In this document: piece after piece, positions 1 to 7,660 of the stretch
Layout of the letters: every line of letters starts with the position of its first letter
Numbering within the stretch: position 1 is the stretch's first letter
Assembly: GCA_012033095.1 (NCBI GenBank)
Contig: JAAUPO010000028.1
Location: 1-11,190, forward strand
Reading direction: 5' to 3'
Origin: Synechococcaceae cyanobacterium RL_1_2
Lineage (GTDB): Bacteria; Cyanobacteriota; Cyanobacteriia; Cyanobacteriales; JAAUPO01
Length of the DNA stretch: 11,190 bases
The notes under the pieces: model-generated
What the model saw: only the letters and a program-made list of their open reading frames with translations
Told to the model about the DNA's origin: nothing
The model's database searches: none
Made by a program: the position numbers and the translations under genes

Positions 1-77
1 CAACTTATTCGTTGAGCATTACAAAAGTGAGACTTTCACTATTTTTTGTTGCTGAGAACTACTAGAGCATGGGCTTA

Positions 78-210
78 GAGAATGTTTGAAAAGCCCCCTT
101 TGCCCCCCATGCTGGGGGAAATCACCTGGATTTTAACCAATTAAGTCCCCCAATTGGGGGATTGAGGGGGGCGATTCAACAATATTTGATACTTTTCAAA
201 CACGTTCTTA
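78..210. repeat. MITE-like element with terminal inverted repeats
   Basis: The sequence AGAATGTTTGAAAAG near 79-93 is mirrored at 192-210, whose reverse complement reads AGAACGTGTTTGAAAAG. The interior is made of C-runs and G-runs (AAGCCCCCTTTG, CCCCCAATTGGGGG) that can pair with each other. There is no reading frame inside. This is the form of a non-autonomous miniature element or extended hairpin downstream of the minus-strand methyltransferase gene. The inner CCCCCAATTGGGGGATT core resembles those of the repeats at 1508-1566 and 6277-6325. Positions 1-77 show nothing recognisable. Whether it is mobile is inference; no target duplication is obvious. Confidence 0.5.
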
Positions 211-237
211 CACCATTGAGTAGTAGGGGTTTTTGTT

Positions 238-1449
238 TTAACAACAACTATCGGTGCTACAGGATGGGCCTCCGTCGGCTAGGTTATTAACCCGATAATC
301 TTCGCCTTTGGTGATCCGAGGATCACGGTAGCGATCGCTGCCACAATCATCAAAGGGTTGGGCCTGTTCTAGGGCAATGGGTTGGAGGGGGTTAAGGGGA
401 ATCAATTGCTCACGGTAGGGGCTATCGGGTTGGGTGAGTAGTTGATAGGTTTTTTCACACACGGCCATTTTTTCACCGCGATCGTAGGTATGGCCATCAT
501 CATCGGTGACCTGTTTCCAGGGGCCGCGATACATCACCGCCTGATTTGTTTCCCAACAGGGGCCCTCTTTGCCTTTATAGGCCCGAACGGTCATGGATCT
601 AAATTCAATGCCATCGATGGTTTGCCAGGGCTGGGTTTCCCGTTTGAGAATTTCAATGCCATAGAACCCGGCTTGCTCAAACCTTTGCAAAAATTCCGCT
701 TCTAAAAATGCCCCGGCAATGCAACCACTCCATAGGTAGGGATCATTCAAAATTTTGGCAGTGGGTGGTTCATCACAGACAATATCGGAAATAACGGCTC
801 GTCCCCCTTGTTTTAAGACGCGATAAATTTCTTGAAATAGGGTTTGTTTATCCTGGGGTTTAACTAAATTTAAAACACAATTAGAAATAACCACATCTAC
901 ACTGCCATCAGGGATCAGGGGTTGCTCGGCCTTTAATTGTTCCCGTTGAACCTCTAGTTTGGTTAGATCATCTACGGTTTTAACGGGATGGGCCTGCAAC
1001 CAGCGATCGAGGGCATCTAAATCCAGGGCTAAATCTTGAATTTTGGCCTTCACAAATTGGGTGTTATGGTAACCTATTTTCTCCGCGATCGGGGCTTGAT
1101 ACTTGCGGGCTAAATTAAGCATTTCATGATTAAAATCCACCCCAATGACCTGGCCCTTCGCCCCTACTTTTTGGGCAATGATATAACAATTTTTGCCAGC
1201 TCCAGAACCCAAATCCACCACCGTTTCCCCCGCTTCCACATAACGGGTAGGATCCCCACAACCATAATCTTTTGCAATGATTTCCTCCGGCAAAATTGCT
1301 AGATAATCCCCATCATAATCCGTCGGACAACATAGGGCCGGTTCCTGTTCCTTGGCTCCTTGCTGGTAGCGATCGAGGACAGCACTTTCAATATCATAAT
1401 TAGGCTGATCTACTGAACTTAGATTCATGGCTGGTTTTGTGAAAAACAT
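238..1449 (-). CDS. arsM: ArsM-like SAM-dependent (arsenite) methyltransferase
   Basis: This is a 403-aa class I SAM-dependent methyltransferase. The SAM-binding motif VVDLGSGAGKN lies at about residues 77-87, and GVDFNHEML with its acidic strand-end residue at about 103-111. Three cysteines sit in the contexts used by arsenite methyltransferases to bind As(III): Cys64 in YGCGDP, Cys191 in SNCVLNL and Cys243 in SGCIAGAF. Additional Cys40-Cys41 (LCCP) and a Cys-rich C-terminus (SCSTDSCC, including vicinal Cys402-403) could also bind thiophilic metalloids. From the family, the likely reaction is stepwise methylation of As(III) using SAM in the cytosol. Residues about 138-180 form an insertion between the SAM domain and the NCVLNL strand. 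The protein is longer than classical ArsM because of a C-terminal extension. Met8 is an alternative start; neither start has a strong Shine-Dalgarno sequence. No ars operator or neighbouring ars gene is visible. The substrate assignment is inference; a generic methyltransferase remains possible. Confidence 0.72.
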   Translation of the reverse strand: MFFTKPAMNLSSVDQPNYDIESAVLDRYQQGAKEQEPALCCPTDYDGDYLAILPEEIIAKDYGCGDPTRYVEAGETVVDLGSGAGKNCYIIAQKVGAKGQVIGVDFNHEMLNLARKYQAPIAEKIGYHNTQFVKAKIQDLALDLDALDRWLQAHPVKTVDDLTKLEVQREQLKAEQPLIPDGSVDVVISNCVLNLVKPQDKQTLFQEIYRVLKQGGRAVISDIVCDEPPTAKILNDPYLWSGCIAGAFLEAEFLQRFEQAGFYGIEILKRETQPWQTIDGIEFRSMTVRAYKGKEGPCWETNQAVMYRGPWKQVTDDDGHTYDRGEKMAVCEKTYQLLTQPDSPYREQLIPLNPLQPIALEQAQPFDDCGSDRYRDPRITKGEDYRVNNLADGGPSCSTDSCC

Positions 1450-1507
1450 AAACTAGTCCATCATACCAAGAGCTAGAAGCCTTAAAAGTTAGAAGAATAT
1501 TTAAAAT

Positions 1508-1566
1508 AGGACTTACGCACAAGTCTCCCCAATTTGGGGGATTTAGGGGGCTTACGCACAAGTCCT
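1508..1566. repeat. Short G/C-box repeat flanked by a 14-bp direct repeat
   Basis: CTTACGCACAAGTC occurs at 1512-1525 and again at 1551-1564. Between the copies lies a C-run/G-run core (TCCCCAATTTGGGGGA then TTTAGGGGG). The element lies upstream of the methyltransferase gene. A related core is present in the MITE-like element at 78-210 and in the element that interrupts the higB remnant (6277-6325). There is no coding potential. It looks like one of the small dispersed repeats common in cyanobacterial genomes; the name and mobility are not determined. Confidence 0.55.
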
Positions 1567-1875
1567 ACATTTATGTATTTATGACTATCTAAGTCATAAC
1601 ATGAAGATCCTTACTAAGGAATAAGAATTTAATAACATCTAAAACTTAAATATCGATGGGTTACGCTCCCTTGAGGGATACCCTACAAATTTCTAAGTTA
1701 TTTAATTCACGATCCTAAACTTGTCTTTCAATGTACTCAATTGCCACAAGCTATTTAGGATTGTTTGTTATAGCTATAGGTGGGATGGGTTAGGGTTAAT
1801 GGCTTTTTTCTTTGGGTATTGTTGTGAATTGTGGCTTAATCGCGAAGGGAAGATTTCTGATTAAGGATTAAGCTT
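1567..1875. other. Intergenic region with no recognisable gene
   Basis: No reading frame or RNA gene could be recognised. The stretch is AT-rich, with a weak palindromic segment around 1656-1686 (GGGTTACGCTCCC followed by GGGATACCCT). That segment resembles degenerate GATGGGTTACGCT-type repeats of cyanobacteria. The right edge is the 3' end of the minus-strand SLH gene. Confidence 0.4.
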
Positions 1876-4800
1876 CTATTCTGCGATCGGGAGTGCCTTG
1901 CCCTGATAGACCAACACTTGATAGAGCATGGCAATTAATTCCCCCCGACCAATATCTCTTTTTGGTTCCAAATAGTTAGGGTTTAGAAAATTAACCAACA
2001 ACCCCGCCGTATCCATAGCACTTACGGCATCAAAAGCATACATGGGGACTTCCTCCCAATCTTGATAATGTTCTAAGCGGTTATCAGGATTAGGTTTCTA
2101 GCCCCAAACCACTAGCGAGGGAGGCAATTATATTGATGCGTTTTAATTGTTGATGGGGGTGGATTGTTTGATCGGGGAAGGTGGCTAAAAATCCCCATTG
2201 ATAAGCTTTTTCTAAGGCCGATAACCCCCAAAACTCATCGGGCACATCTCGAAAATGACTGATAGGACGTACGGGAGGGGCATTTAAAATTTTAGTAACG
2301 AGGGTGGCATACTCCGTACGATCGACTCCTAGCTCTGGTTTAAAAGTGCCATCGGGAAAACCTTTGACTAATTTCATGTTGTTCAGGGCCATGGCTGGAG
2401 CTTGAGCCCAATGGCTTTGGAGATCTTTAAAACCAGTTTCTTTGATGCCATGAAACACCATCAATTTTGATTTAATGGGTTCCACCTGATTTGTTAGTAG
2501 TAAGACTTGATATAAAATCGCGGCCATTTCTCCCCTGGTTATATATTGCAATGGGTGGAGATAGTTGGAGCCGTCCGGTTGAAAAATCAAGTTAGCCTCG
2601 ATCGCAGCGAGCATGGGCACAATGGCATAGGTAGGAATTAAATAACTATCGGCATAGTAATGGAGTAAATTTTTATTAGATCCCCTTAAACCCAATCCCT
2701 GGACGAGGGACGTTAGTACTTCAATTCTGGTAAGACAATGATCTGGACGGAAGGTTTTATCGGGAAAACGGCTCACAAAGCCCATTCCTGCTGCTTTTTG
2801 ATGGCGGGCAGATTAGGGTAAGTGAAATCTAGATCAATAAATCGCGTTTTTGGGCAATCTGTTTAGGTAAATTAAATGCCTTAGCCACCATTAGGGCATA
2901 GGCTTCCCTGGTAAGTAAATGATGGGGTTTAAATTGTCCTGGTTCCTCCAGGGTCATTAAGTTCGCCTTAATTAAAGGCGCAATAAAATCACTGGCCCAA
3001 TGGTCAGTAATGTCAGTAGGCAGAACCCCTGGGGTTTGACCAGGGACGGATGGGGTCACGGCCAGAGGGGTGCCTTGGTCTGTAGTGTCATCGCTGGTGC
3101 AGGGTTGGGCTTCCTCAATCAAGGTTTCTAACCTAGAGGGTAATAACTCAAGACCTTGCCCTTGTTCCATTAGGGGTGGGTTATTTTCCTTGAGGTGATG
3201 GCCCTGGCCCGTTGTGAAGGCTTCTGCTTCTGACTCATCTTCCGCTACAAATTCTAAAAATTCCATAGCTTCACGATCGAGTAAATTGCCTCCATCCTCT
3301 TCCTCCCCATCCTCTAGGGGTGATGCCAGTAAATCGAACTCCCCTTCTTCTAGATCATCATTTAGATCATCGTTATCTTGTTCGATCGCCTCGTCTATGT
3401 CATCGTCATCAAAGAAATCCTCATTGAATAAATCTAGATCGATGTTGTAATCGTCATCGTTGCCGTCCGTGGGGGAATCCGCGATCGCGTCTGATTCGAT
3501 GATCGTGGCATAATCATCCTGGGGTAAGGCTTCGATGATCGTTGCATCATCATCGGAGCCTGGGGAAAAGCTTCGATAACGGTGGCATCATTGCCATAAT
3601 CCAGGGACTTTTCTGTTGGCGTTGGGGTTGGCTCCAATGGTTCAATCACCGTTTGCTCGAAGGAAAAACTTTGTTCCCCCAACCGAGTTAAAGGATTGGC
3701 CCCTATGCCCCCATCCCCTGTATCGGCAACAATCTCCTCTTCATTGTGATGGAGCAGATTATCAATTCTGCCATGATGCCCTGATCAAAGTCCATAAAAT
3801 CTTCGTCATCATCCATCATGGAGCCTAATTCTTCGATCAAGCTTAGTTCCTCGATCCCTAGGGAGTCAGTTTCTTCCCCATCACTCAAGGCCGATCCTTC
3901 AACATCAAATTCCTCCGATTCAAGGTCATCCTCACGATCAGATAGTCCTAGCTCCTCAATTATTTCGTCCCCTAGTTCAATGGCAGCGGGATCTTCTGCC
4001 TCTTCCCATACCTTAGCCAAATTGTCCTGGGTGAATGTCATTAAATCAAAATCCGCTTCGTATTCTTCGTCTTCTTCTAGGTTGCCAAAGGCTTCATCGG
4101 TCATTTCAACTTCAAACAGATCTGGGCCATCAATGGGGATAATCTCTACTGGGCCGGCGATTTTGTCTGGGTTGATACCGTTGCCGACAAAAATAATTTC
4201 TTCTGAGGTTTTATTGTGGAGATCGTATTGATGATTGTTTTCAAAGATATTTTGGCCAGGTTCTTCTTCATAGCCTAAATCCGGTTGGGCAGCCCCAGTA
4301 ATCACTAAGCCGGTATCTGTACTATTTTTAATTAAATTCTGCCTTAATCTGGGGGCACAATCCCTAGATAGAATTAAGCCAATTTCATTATTGATAATGT
4401 GGTTACTGGTAATTTGGGGTGAGGCCTGGCCTGTAATAGCGATCGCCCGGCGATTACCCTGAAAGAAATTATTGATCACAATACCCTGGGCTCGGGTTAC
4501 AAAAAAAATGCCGCTAGAGGATTGTTCTTCAAATACATTATCTTCGATCAAAGGGTTGCTATCGCCGGCGACAAAAATTCCCTCTCGGCTATTTTGATAG
4601 AAAAAGTTTTCCTTAATTTCTGGGTAAGAATTTTCTAACCATAGCCCCGTACCCTGCTCCCCATTATTTTGAATGGTAACGCCACGAATTTTACTATTGC
4701 CCCGAGCGATCACGGTAATTTGTTGATCCTTAAACATGGGACTAAAGTGATGGCCTGCGCCCACAATCCACACCCCCCGACCGTCGGGTTCCTGGGTTGC

Positions 4801-4996
4801 CCCGTAATTCCACCCCAGTGGGCACAATTAAAGGAAACGTTTCCCCCGTCTCTGCGTTGTACTCCCCATCGTTAAGTTGGATCAAACTACCAAGCTTGGC
4901 TTGCCTTAACGCTTCTGTGATCGTGGCAAAGGGATTTTCACGATCGCCAGCGGCCTGGGATTTACCTGTTTTAGAATCAACGTAAAAAGTTATCAT
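1876..4996 (-). pseudogene. DUF1565 beta-helix / acidic linker / SLH-module protein, frameshifted
   Basis: Fragments in different frames join into one gene of about 1040 aa. The N-terminus (from 4996) is a DUF1565 domain: FYVDSKTG, PFATITEAL, QLNDGEYNAETGETFPL. Right-handed beta-helix repeats follow (GLWLENSYPEIKENFFYQN, GIFVAGDSNPLIEDNVF and so on, to about 4130). Then comes an Asp/Glu-rich linker (about 4130-3130), and six SLH-like modules in two blocks of three to the stop at 1876-1878 (for example GFPDGTFKPE, RFPDKTFRPD, RGEMAAILYQV). Six single-base length changes break the frame: near 4794-4796 (extra C in the gene strand), 3764-3765, 3555-3556, 2839-2841 and 2785-2786 (one base missing at each) and 2090-2095 (one extra). 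Correcting each restores family-like sequence, for example SLH module 2. No signal peptide is visible. AAGGA lies about 12 nt before the ATG. From the family, SLH modules usually bind cell-envelope polymer. Sequencing error or a true pseudogene are both possible. Confidence 0.8.
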
Positions 4997-5034
4997 AACG
5001 TAAGAATATCCTTAGTTAAGAGTCAGTGTAACCC
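4997..5034. promoter_or_regulatory. Short divergent intergenic region
   Basis: Only 38 bp separate the divergent start codons of the SLH gene and the ABC ATPase gene. A purine-rich TAAGAG lies about 12 nt before the plus-strand ATG, and AAGGA lies about 12 nt before the minus-strand ATG. If both genes start here their promoters must overlap or lie within the opposite gene. No convincing -35/-10 pair was found. Confidence 0.35.
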
Positions 5035-6026
5035 ATGATTGCAGTGGAGAATTTATCGAAAGTTTACGGCAATACTTGCGCGATTGAGGATGTTACGTTT
5101 GAGGTGCAACCGGGGGAAATTTTGGGGTTTTTGGGCCCCAATGGGGCCGGGAAAACTACTACCATGAGAATTTTAGCTGGTTATTTAACCGCCACCAGCG
5201 GCACTGCCACGATCGCGGGGTATGAGGTGCATAATCAATCCTTGGAAGTTCGTAAAAATATTGGTTATCTCCCAGAAATTCCCCCCCTGTATCCGGATAT
5301 GACGGTGCAACAATTTTTAAGTTTTGTCGCGCAAATTAAGGGGGTTCCACCAAAAACTCGCCGCGATCGCATTGCCGTTGTCCTGGAAAGTTGTCAAATT
5401 CAAGATAAGGCCGATGTGTTGATTCGTAAATTATCGAAGGGTTATAAACAACGGGTAGGCATTGCCCAAGCGATCGTCCATGATCCGCCGGTCATCATTT
5501 TGGATGAACCCACGGTGGGCCTTGATCCGCGCCAAATTAGTGAGGTGCGCCATTTAATTAAAAGTTTGGCCCAAAACCACACCATTATTCTTTCTAGCCA
5601 TATTTTGCCGGAGGTCAGTCTAGTCTGCGATCGTGTGACCATCATTAACCAAGGTCAAGTGGTGGTAACGGATACCCCTGCTAACCTGGCTACCCGTCTT
5701 ATGGGCCATAGGGGCTATGGGGTGGAGTTATCGGGGGATTTAGCCCACCTAACCGCACAACTGCGCCAACTTCCTGGGGTAGTCAATATTGACCTTAAGC
5801 ACCAAACTGAGACGGGCGATCGGGCGGAGTTAATGATTAGTACCGATGGTAGTCACGAATGGGGGCAGATATTTGTCAAACCATTGTCAAGGAAGGGGGC
5901 CAGGTTTGGGAATTGAAGCGCAGCAAAGTTAGTTTAGAGGAGGTGTTCCTGAACCTGACCACCTCGGAACCGGAATTAGATCTCTCCCCCCCTCCTTCCT
6001 CGGAAGAGACTGAGAACCAAGATTAA
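5035..6026 (+). CDS. ABC-2 type (GldA-like) transporter ATP-binding protein, late frameshift
   Basis: This is an ABC ATPase: Walker A GPNGAGKT at residues 34-41, signature LSKGYKQR at 133-140, Walker B VIILDEP at 153-159 and H-loop His189. The Q-loop position reads GYLPE, as in the GldA/NatA-like group. It would power an ABC-2 type membrane exporter. The unbroken frame ends at 5916 (293 aa). One base appears to be missing in the G5 run at 5861-5865. With G6, translation continues as ICQTIVKEGGQVWELKRSKV, then SLEEVFLNLT, and stops at 6024-6026 (330 aa). SLEEVFLxLT is the usual C-terminal motif of this family, which supports the correction. No permease gene follows; the next sequence is a higB remnant on the other strand. 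The transported substrate is unknown. Confidence 0.85.
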
Positions 6027-6087
6027 CCGGCATTTTCAGGGGATAATTAAAGATAATTAAATAGGCGATCGCTTCTTCGGTTGCCAT

Positions 6088-6273
6088 TGATTCGCGATCT
6101 CCTTTGAGGGATTCTAATGGGTTAGCAGGTGGAACGTTAAGAGCTTGCAAAGTCTCGGCCCAGTTGAGCATGGGTAGTTTTCTCAGGGCGATTGGCTGGA
6201 TCTCTTTGGGCAATGGGCGGGAGCGTTGCCGCTCAAAGATTTTCTGTGCTTTTTTGTCTTTACAGTTAGGAAT
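6088..6273 (-). pseudogene. higB: HigB-type (RelE superfamily) toxin remnant
   Basis: The minus-strand frame reads NCKDKKAQKIFERQ, PKEIQPIALRKLPMLN, AETLQALNVPPANPLESLKG and then DRES. This matches the usual HigB/RelE order: Lys-rich start, FxRQ, ALRKLxxLNxAxxLxDL, then PPxNxLExLKGDR. It lacks the catalytic C-terminal part (normally QYSIRINxQWRICF). After DRES the frame runs into unrelated sequence that overlaps the 3' end of the ABC ATPase gene. The N-terminus has no plausible own start: upstream of NCKD the frame enters a palindromic repeat element (6277-6325). There is no HigA antitoxin beside it. It appears truncated at both ends. The family call is from pattern recognition only. Confidence 0.6.
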
Positions 6274-6276
6274 TAC

Positions 6277-6325
6277 CACAAGCCCTCTAACTTTGGGGTA
6301 TTTAGGGGGCTTGTGCATAAGTGCT
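6277..6325. repeat. Palindromic G/C-box repeat at the 5' end of the higB remnant
   Basis: CACAAGCCC at 6277-6285 is the exact reverse complement of GGGCTTGTG at 6307-6315. The spacer contains CTTTGGGG and TATTTAGGGGG. The core is similar to the repeat at 1508-1566, which also has TTTAGGGGGCTT followed by a CACAAGT-type word. Its position suggests it replaced or displaced the start of higB. Confidence 0.5.
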
Positions 6326-6366
6326 AATTTCCTTATCCTACTGGGCGGATTTGGGATAAAGTTGAT

Positions 6367-6407
6367 TGTACTGAAGACTTAGGGGAGTTGTACAATAAAG
6401 CTGTACG
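6367..6407 (+). promoter_or_regulatory. YefM-type operator/promoter of TA module 1
   Basis: TGTACA at 6389-6394 and TGTACG at 6402-6407 lie 13 bp apart, 18 bp upstream of the antitoxin ATG. A further TGTACT is at 6367-6372. TGTACA is the core of the palindromes bound by YefM/YefM-YoeB in Escherichia coli, and the same pair precedes the second module in this window. TACAAT at 6391-6396 could be a -10 element overlapping the operator, which fits autorepression. No good -35 was found. The regulation is inferred by analogy. Confidence 0.55.
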
Positions 6408-6424
6408 ACTTTTCTGGAGCTGCC

Positions 6425-6708
6425 ATGTTGATTCACGAAACAACTTATTCCCAAGCCCGTGCCAATCTGGCCCAGATCCTCGATCAAGTCCATGATCAAT
6501 CCCAAATTGTGGTGATCAAACGTCGGAATCAGAAAAATATTGCGCTCATTGCAGAGGATGAATTGTCTAGTCTGCTGGAATCTGTTTATTTGTTGCGATC
6601 GCGGCGAATGCTGAGCGGTTATTTCAAGCCATGGCATGGGCAGAGGCAAGCCAACCCGAGTCTCAAACCCTAGATGAACTCAAAGGGGAATTGGGCATTG
6701 AGTCCTAG
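6425..6708 (+). pseudogene. YefM/Phd-family antitoxin of module 1, frameshifted
   Basis: The frame starts MLIHETTYSQARANLAQILD, continues QVHDQSQIVVIKRRNQKNIA and reaches SVYLLRS. This is a complete Phd/YefM DNA-binding N-terminal domain, matching the antitoxin at 7839. The frame then changes. With one extra base after position 6600 it would read AANAERLFQAMAWAEASQPE, then SQTLDELKGELGIES, and stop at 6706-6708. That is a good toxin-binding tail and is parallel to LLKSPANAAHL in module 2. Uncorrected, the protein reads RRMLSGYF and ends at 6671-6673, so toxin neutralisation would be lost. The break falls inside a HIP1 octamer (6595-6602). GGAG (6416-6419) lies upstream of the start. Loss of the antitoxin beside a toxin gene suggests a sequencing indel or an inactive toxin. 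Confidence 0.75.
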
Positions 6709-6725
6709 GAAAAAACAGCCTAAAA

Positions 6726-7012
6726 ATGAGCGACACAAGCCGGAACAACCATCATTTCAACCTGTTTTCAGTCCAGAATTTAAAGATGATTTAGCGTGGT
6801 GGTATCGCCAAGATAGGAAAAAAGGGGACAAGATTTTAGATCTGGTGGCGGATGTTCTAGACGGTGATCCTTTTGTCGGCTTAGGGAAGCCAGAACCGCT
6901 TAAATATATTGCGCCGGATACTTGGTCGCGGCGCATTGATTTGGAGCATCGTCTTGTTTACCAAATTAAAGATAATCGGATTTATTTTCTGCAAGCTCGT
7001 TATCATTATTAG
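6726..7012 (+). CDS. yoeB: YoeB/Txe-family mRNA-interferase toxin, module 1 (probable N-terminal indel)
   Basis: The conserved part reads FSPEFKDDLAWWYRQDRKKG, KPEPLKYI, TWSRRID, HRLVYQI and RYHY. The catalytic set known for YoeB (Glu in KPEPL, Arg in HRLVY, C-terminal His-Tyr) is present. The only in-frame ATG is far upstream at 6674, inside the antitoxin gene, and would give a 112-aa protein with an unusual basic leader. A better start is the ATG at 6726, 17 bp after the corrected antitoxin stop. It encodes MSDTSRNNHHF and joins the conserved frame if one T is missing from TTT at 6755-6757. This gives 95 aa, close to the family size. The start choice is inference. YoeB acts on ribosomes, cleaving translated mRNA. 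The last residues coincide with the end of the frame at 7012. Confidence 0.8.
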
Positions 7013-7037
7013 GCTTAAATGATCCCACAGGATAGGG

Positions 7038-7078
7038 GCGATCGCGGTGATTTTGGCTCTCAGGGTTGGGGCGATATC
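7038..7078 (+). repeat. HIP1-bounded interspersed repeat, short diverged copy
   Basis: GCGATCGCGGTGATTTTG then GCTCTCAGGGTTGGGGCGAT is the left half of the repeat seen in full at 7661, 9099 and 10545, joined directly to a decayed right HIP1 (GCGATATC). It lies between the yoeB-like gene and the convergent hicA. Copy 8366-8406 has the same short form. Confidence 0.7.
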
Positions 7079-7132
7079 CTCTAAGGTTAGTGGGTGAAAT
7101 TTTAACAAGTCTAGGTTTGAAGTAAAGCTAGA

Positions 7133-7356
7133 TTAGAGCAATTTGAGGAAGTCATCTAAGTTTATTTCACAGTTTCTGAGAATTTGAGCAAATAGACCTT
7201 TTCCAATTGTTTCTTTACCATGAACCGGAACAACGGTTCTGCATCCATCTGCATGGATTAAGAAGTAGTGACTGCCCTTGACTCTGCCAACATCAAACCC
7301 AACTTTACTAAGCGTTTTAATCATTTTTTGCCAGTAATCGCGGGAATATTGCTCAT
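7133..7356 (-). pseudogene. hicA: HicA-family mRNA-interferase toxin, frameshifted near the start
   Basis: The body reads MIKTLSKVGFDVGRVKGSHY, then FLIHADGCRTVVPVHGKETI and GKGLFAQILR. This is the HicA double-stranded-RNA-binding-like fold, with the conserved Gly-Ser-His that carries the catalytic histidine (His30 when corrected). The natural start is the ATG at 7356-7354, which overlaps the hicB stop as ATGA. It encodes MSNIPAITGKK, then meets TGA after an A6 run (T6 at 7324-7329 on the plus strand). One more A restores a standard 74-aa HicA. An uncorrected frame opens from 7387 but has an atypical N-terminus (MSVFKELPLNDEQYSRDYW). HicA cleaves mRNA and is held by HicB. The cause is either an indel error, decay, or much less likely slippage at the A6 run. 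Confidence 0.78.
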
Positions 7357-7577
7357 CGTTTAATGGCAATTCTTTGAACACCGACAAATTCTAATGTTTG
7401 TTCCTCTTGTTCTTCTTCTAGGCAAAGTTCGATGGCTTCTTCGATTCTTTCCATGAGTTGATCAAGGGTTTTCGCTTGGGTGTAGCAACCTCTTAGGGAT
7501 GGGACAGAAGCAACAAGGTAACCATCTTCGTCTTTTTCGATAATGACATTAAAGTATTGAGTCATATTCACTCGCAT
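7353..7577 (-). CDS. hicB: HicB-family antitoxin
   Basis: A 74-aa protein, MRVNMTQYFNVIIEKDEDGY followed by LVASVPSLRGCYTQAKTLDQ and LMERIEEAIELCLEEE. This is the partly degraded RNase-H-like fold of HicB (YxVxxExDExGYxxxxPxLxGCxTxGxTxEEA). The acidic tail EEEQEEQTLEFVGVQRIAIK is typical of cyanobacterial HicB. No separate DNA-binding domain follows, so DNA binding would need another region. Met5 is an alternative start. The gene order is antitoxin first, toxin second, with a 4-bp overlap of its stop and the hicA ATG, which implies translational coupling. Confidence 0.85.
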   Translation of the reverse strand: MRVNMTQYFNVIIEKDEDGYLVASVPSLRGCYTQAKTLDQLMERIEEAIELCLEEEQEEQTLEFVGVQRIAIKR

Positions 7578-7660
7578 TTATCGTTTGGTTTGATTAGGGT
7601 AGGATGTCAAAAAATTGCCTTCTCCTTTTTTCTTCTCCCATCATACTGGAGCTAAGGGAG

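Noticed and set aside
442..705. Plus-strand frame inside the methyltransferase gene
   Set aside because: It lies fully antisense to a strongly conserved methyltransferase and has no family-like motifs.
3214..4231. Two plus-strand serine-rich frames (3214-3450 and 3818-4231)
   Set aside because: They are antisense shadows of the Asp/Glu-rich linker of the minus-strand gene: GAT/GAA codons read backwards give serine codons.
5929..6318. A single 129-aa minus-strand gene
   Set aside because: Only the middle part (about 6088-6273) resembles HigB. The two ends read through a palindromic repeat and the antisense of the ABC ATPase tail, so a full-length protein is not supported.
6674..6725. Start of the YoeB toxin of module 1 at the ATG at 6674
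   Set aside because: It lies within the corrected antitoxin gene and gives an odd basic leader; the ATG at 6726 with one restored T gives normal size. It is kept only as an alternative.
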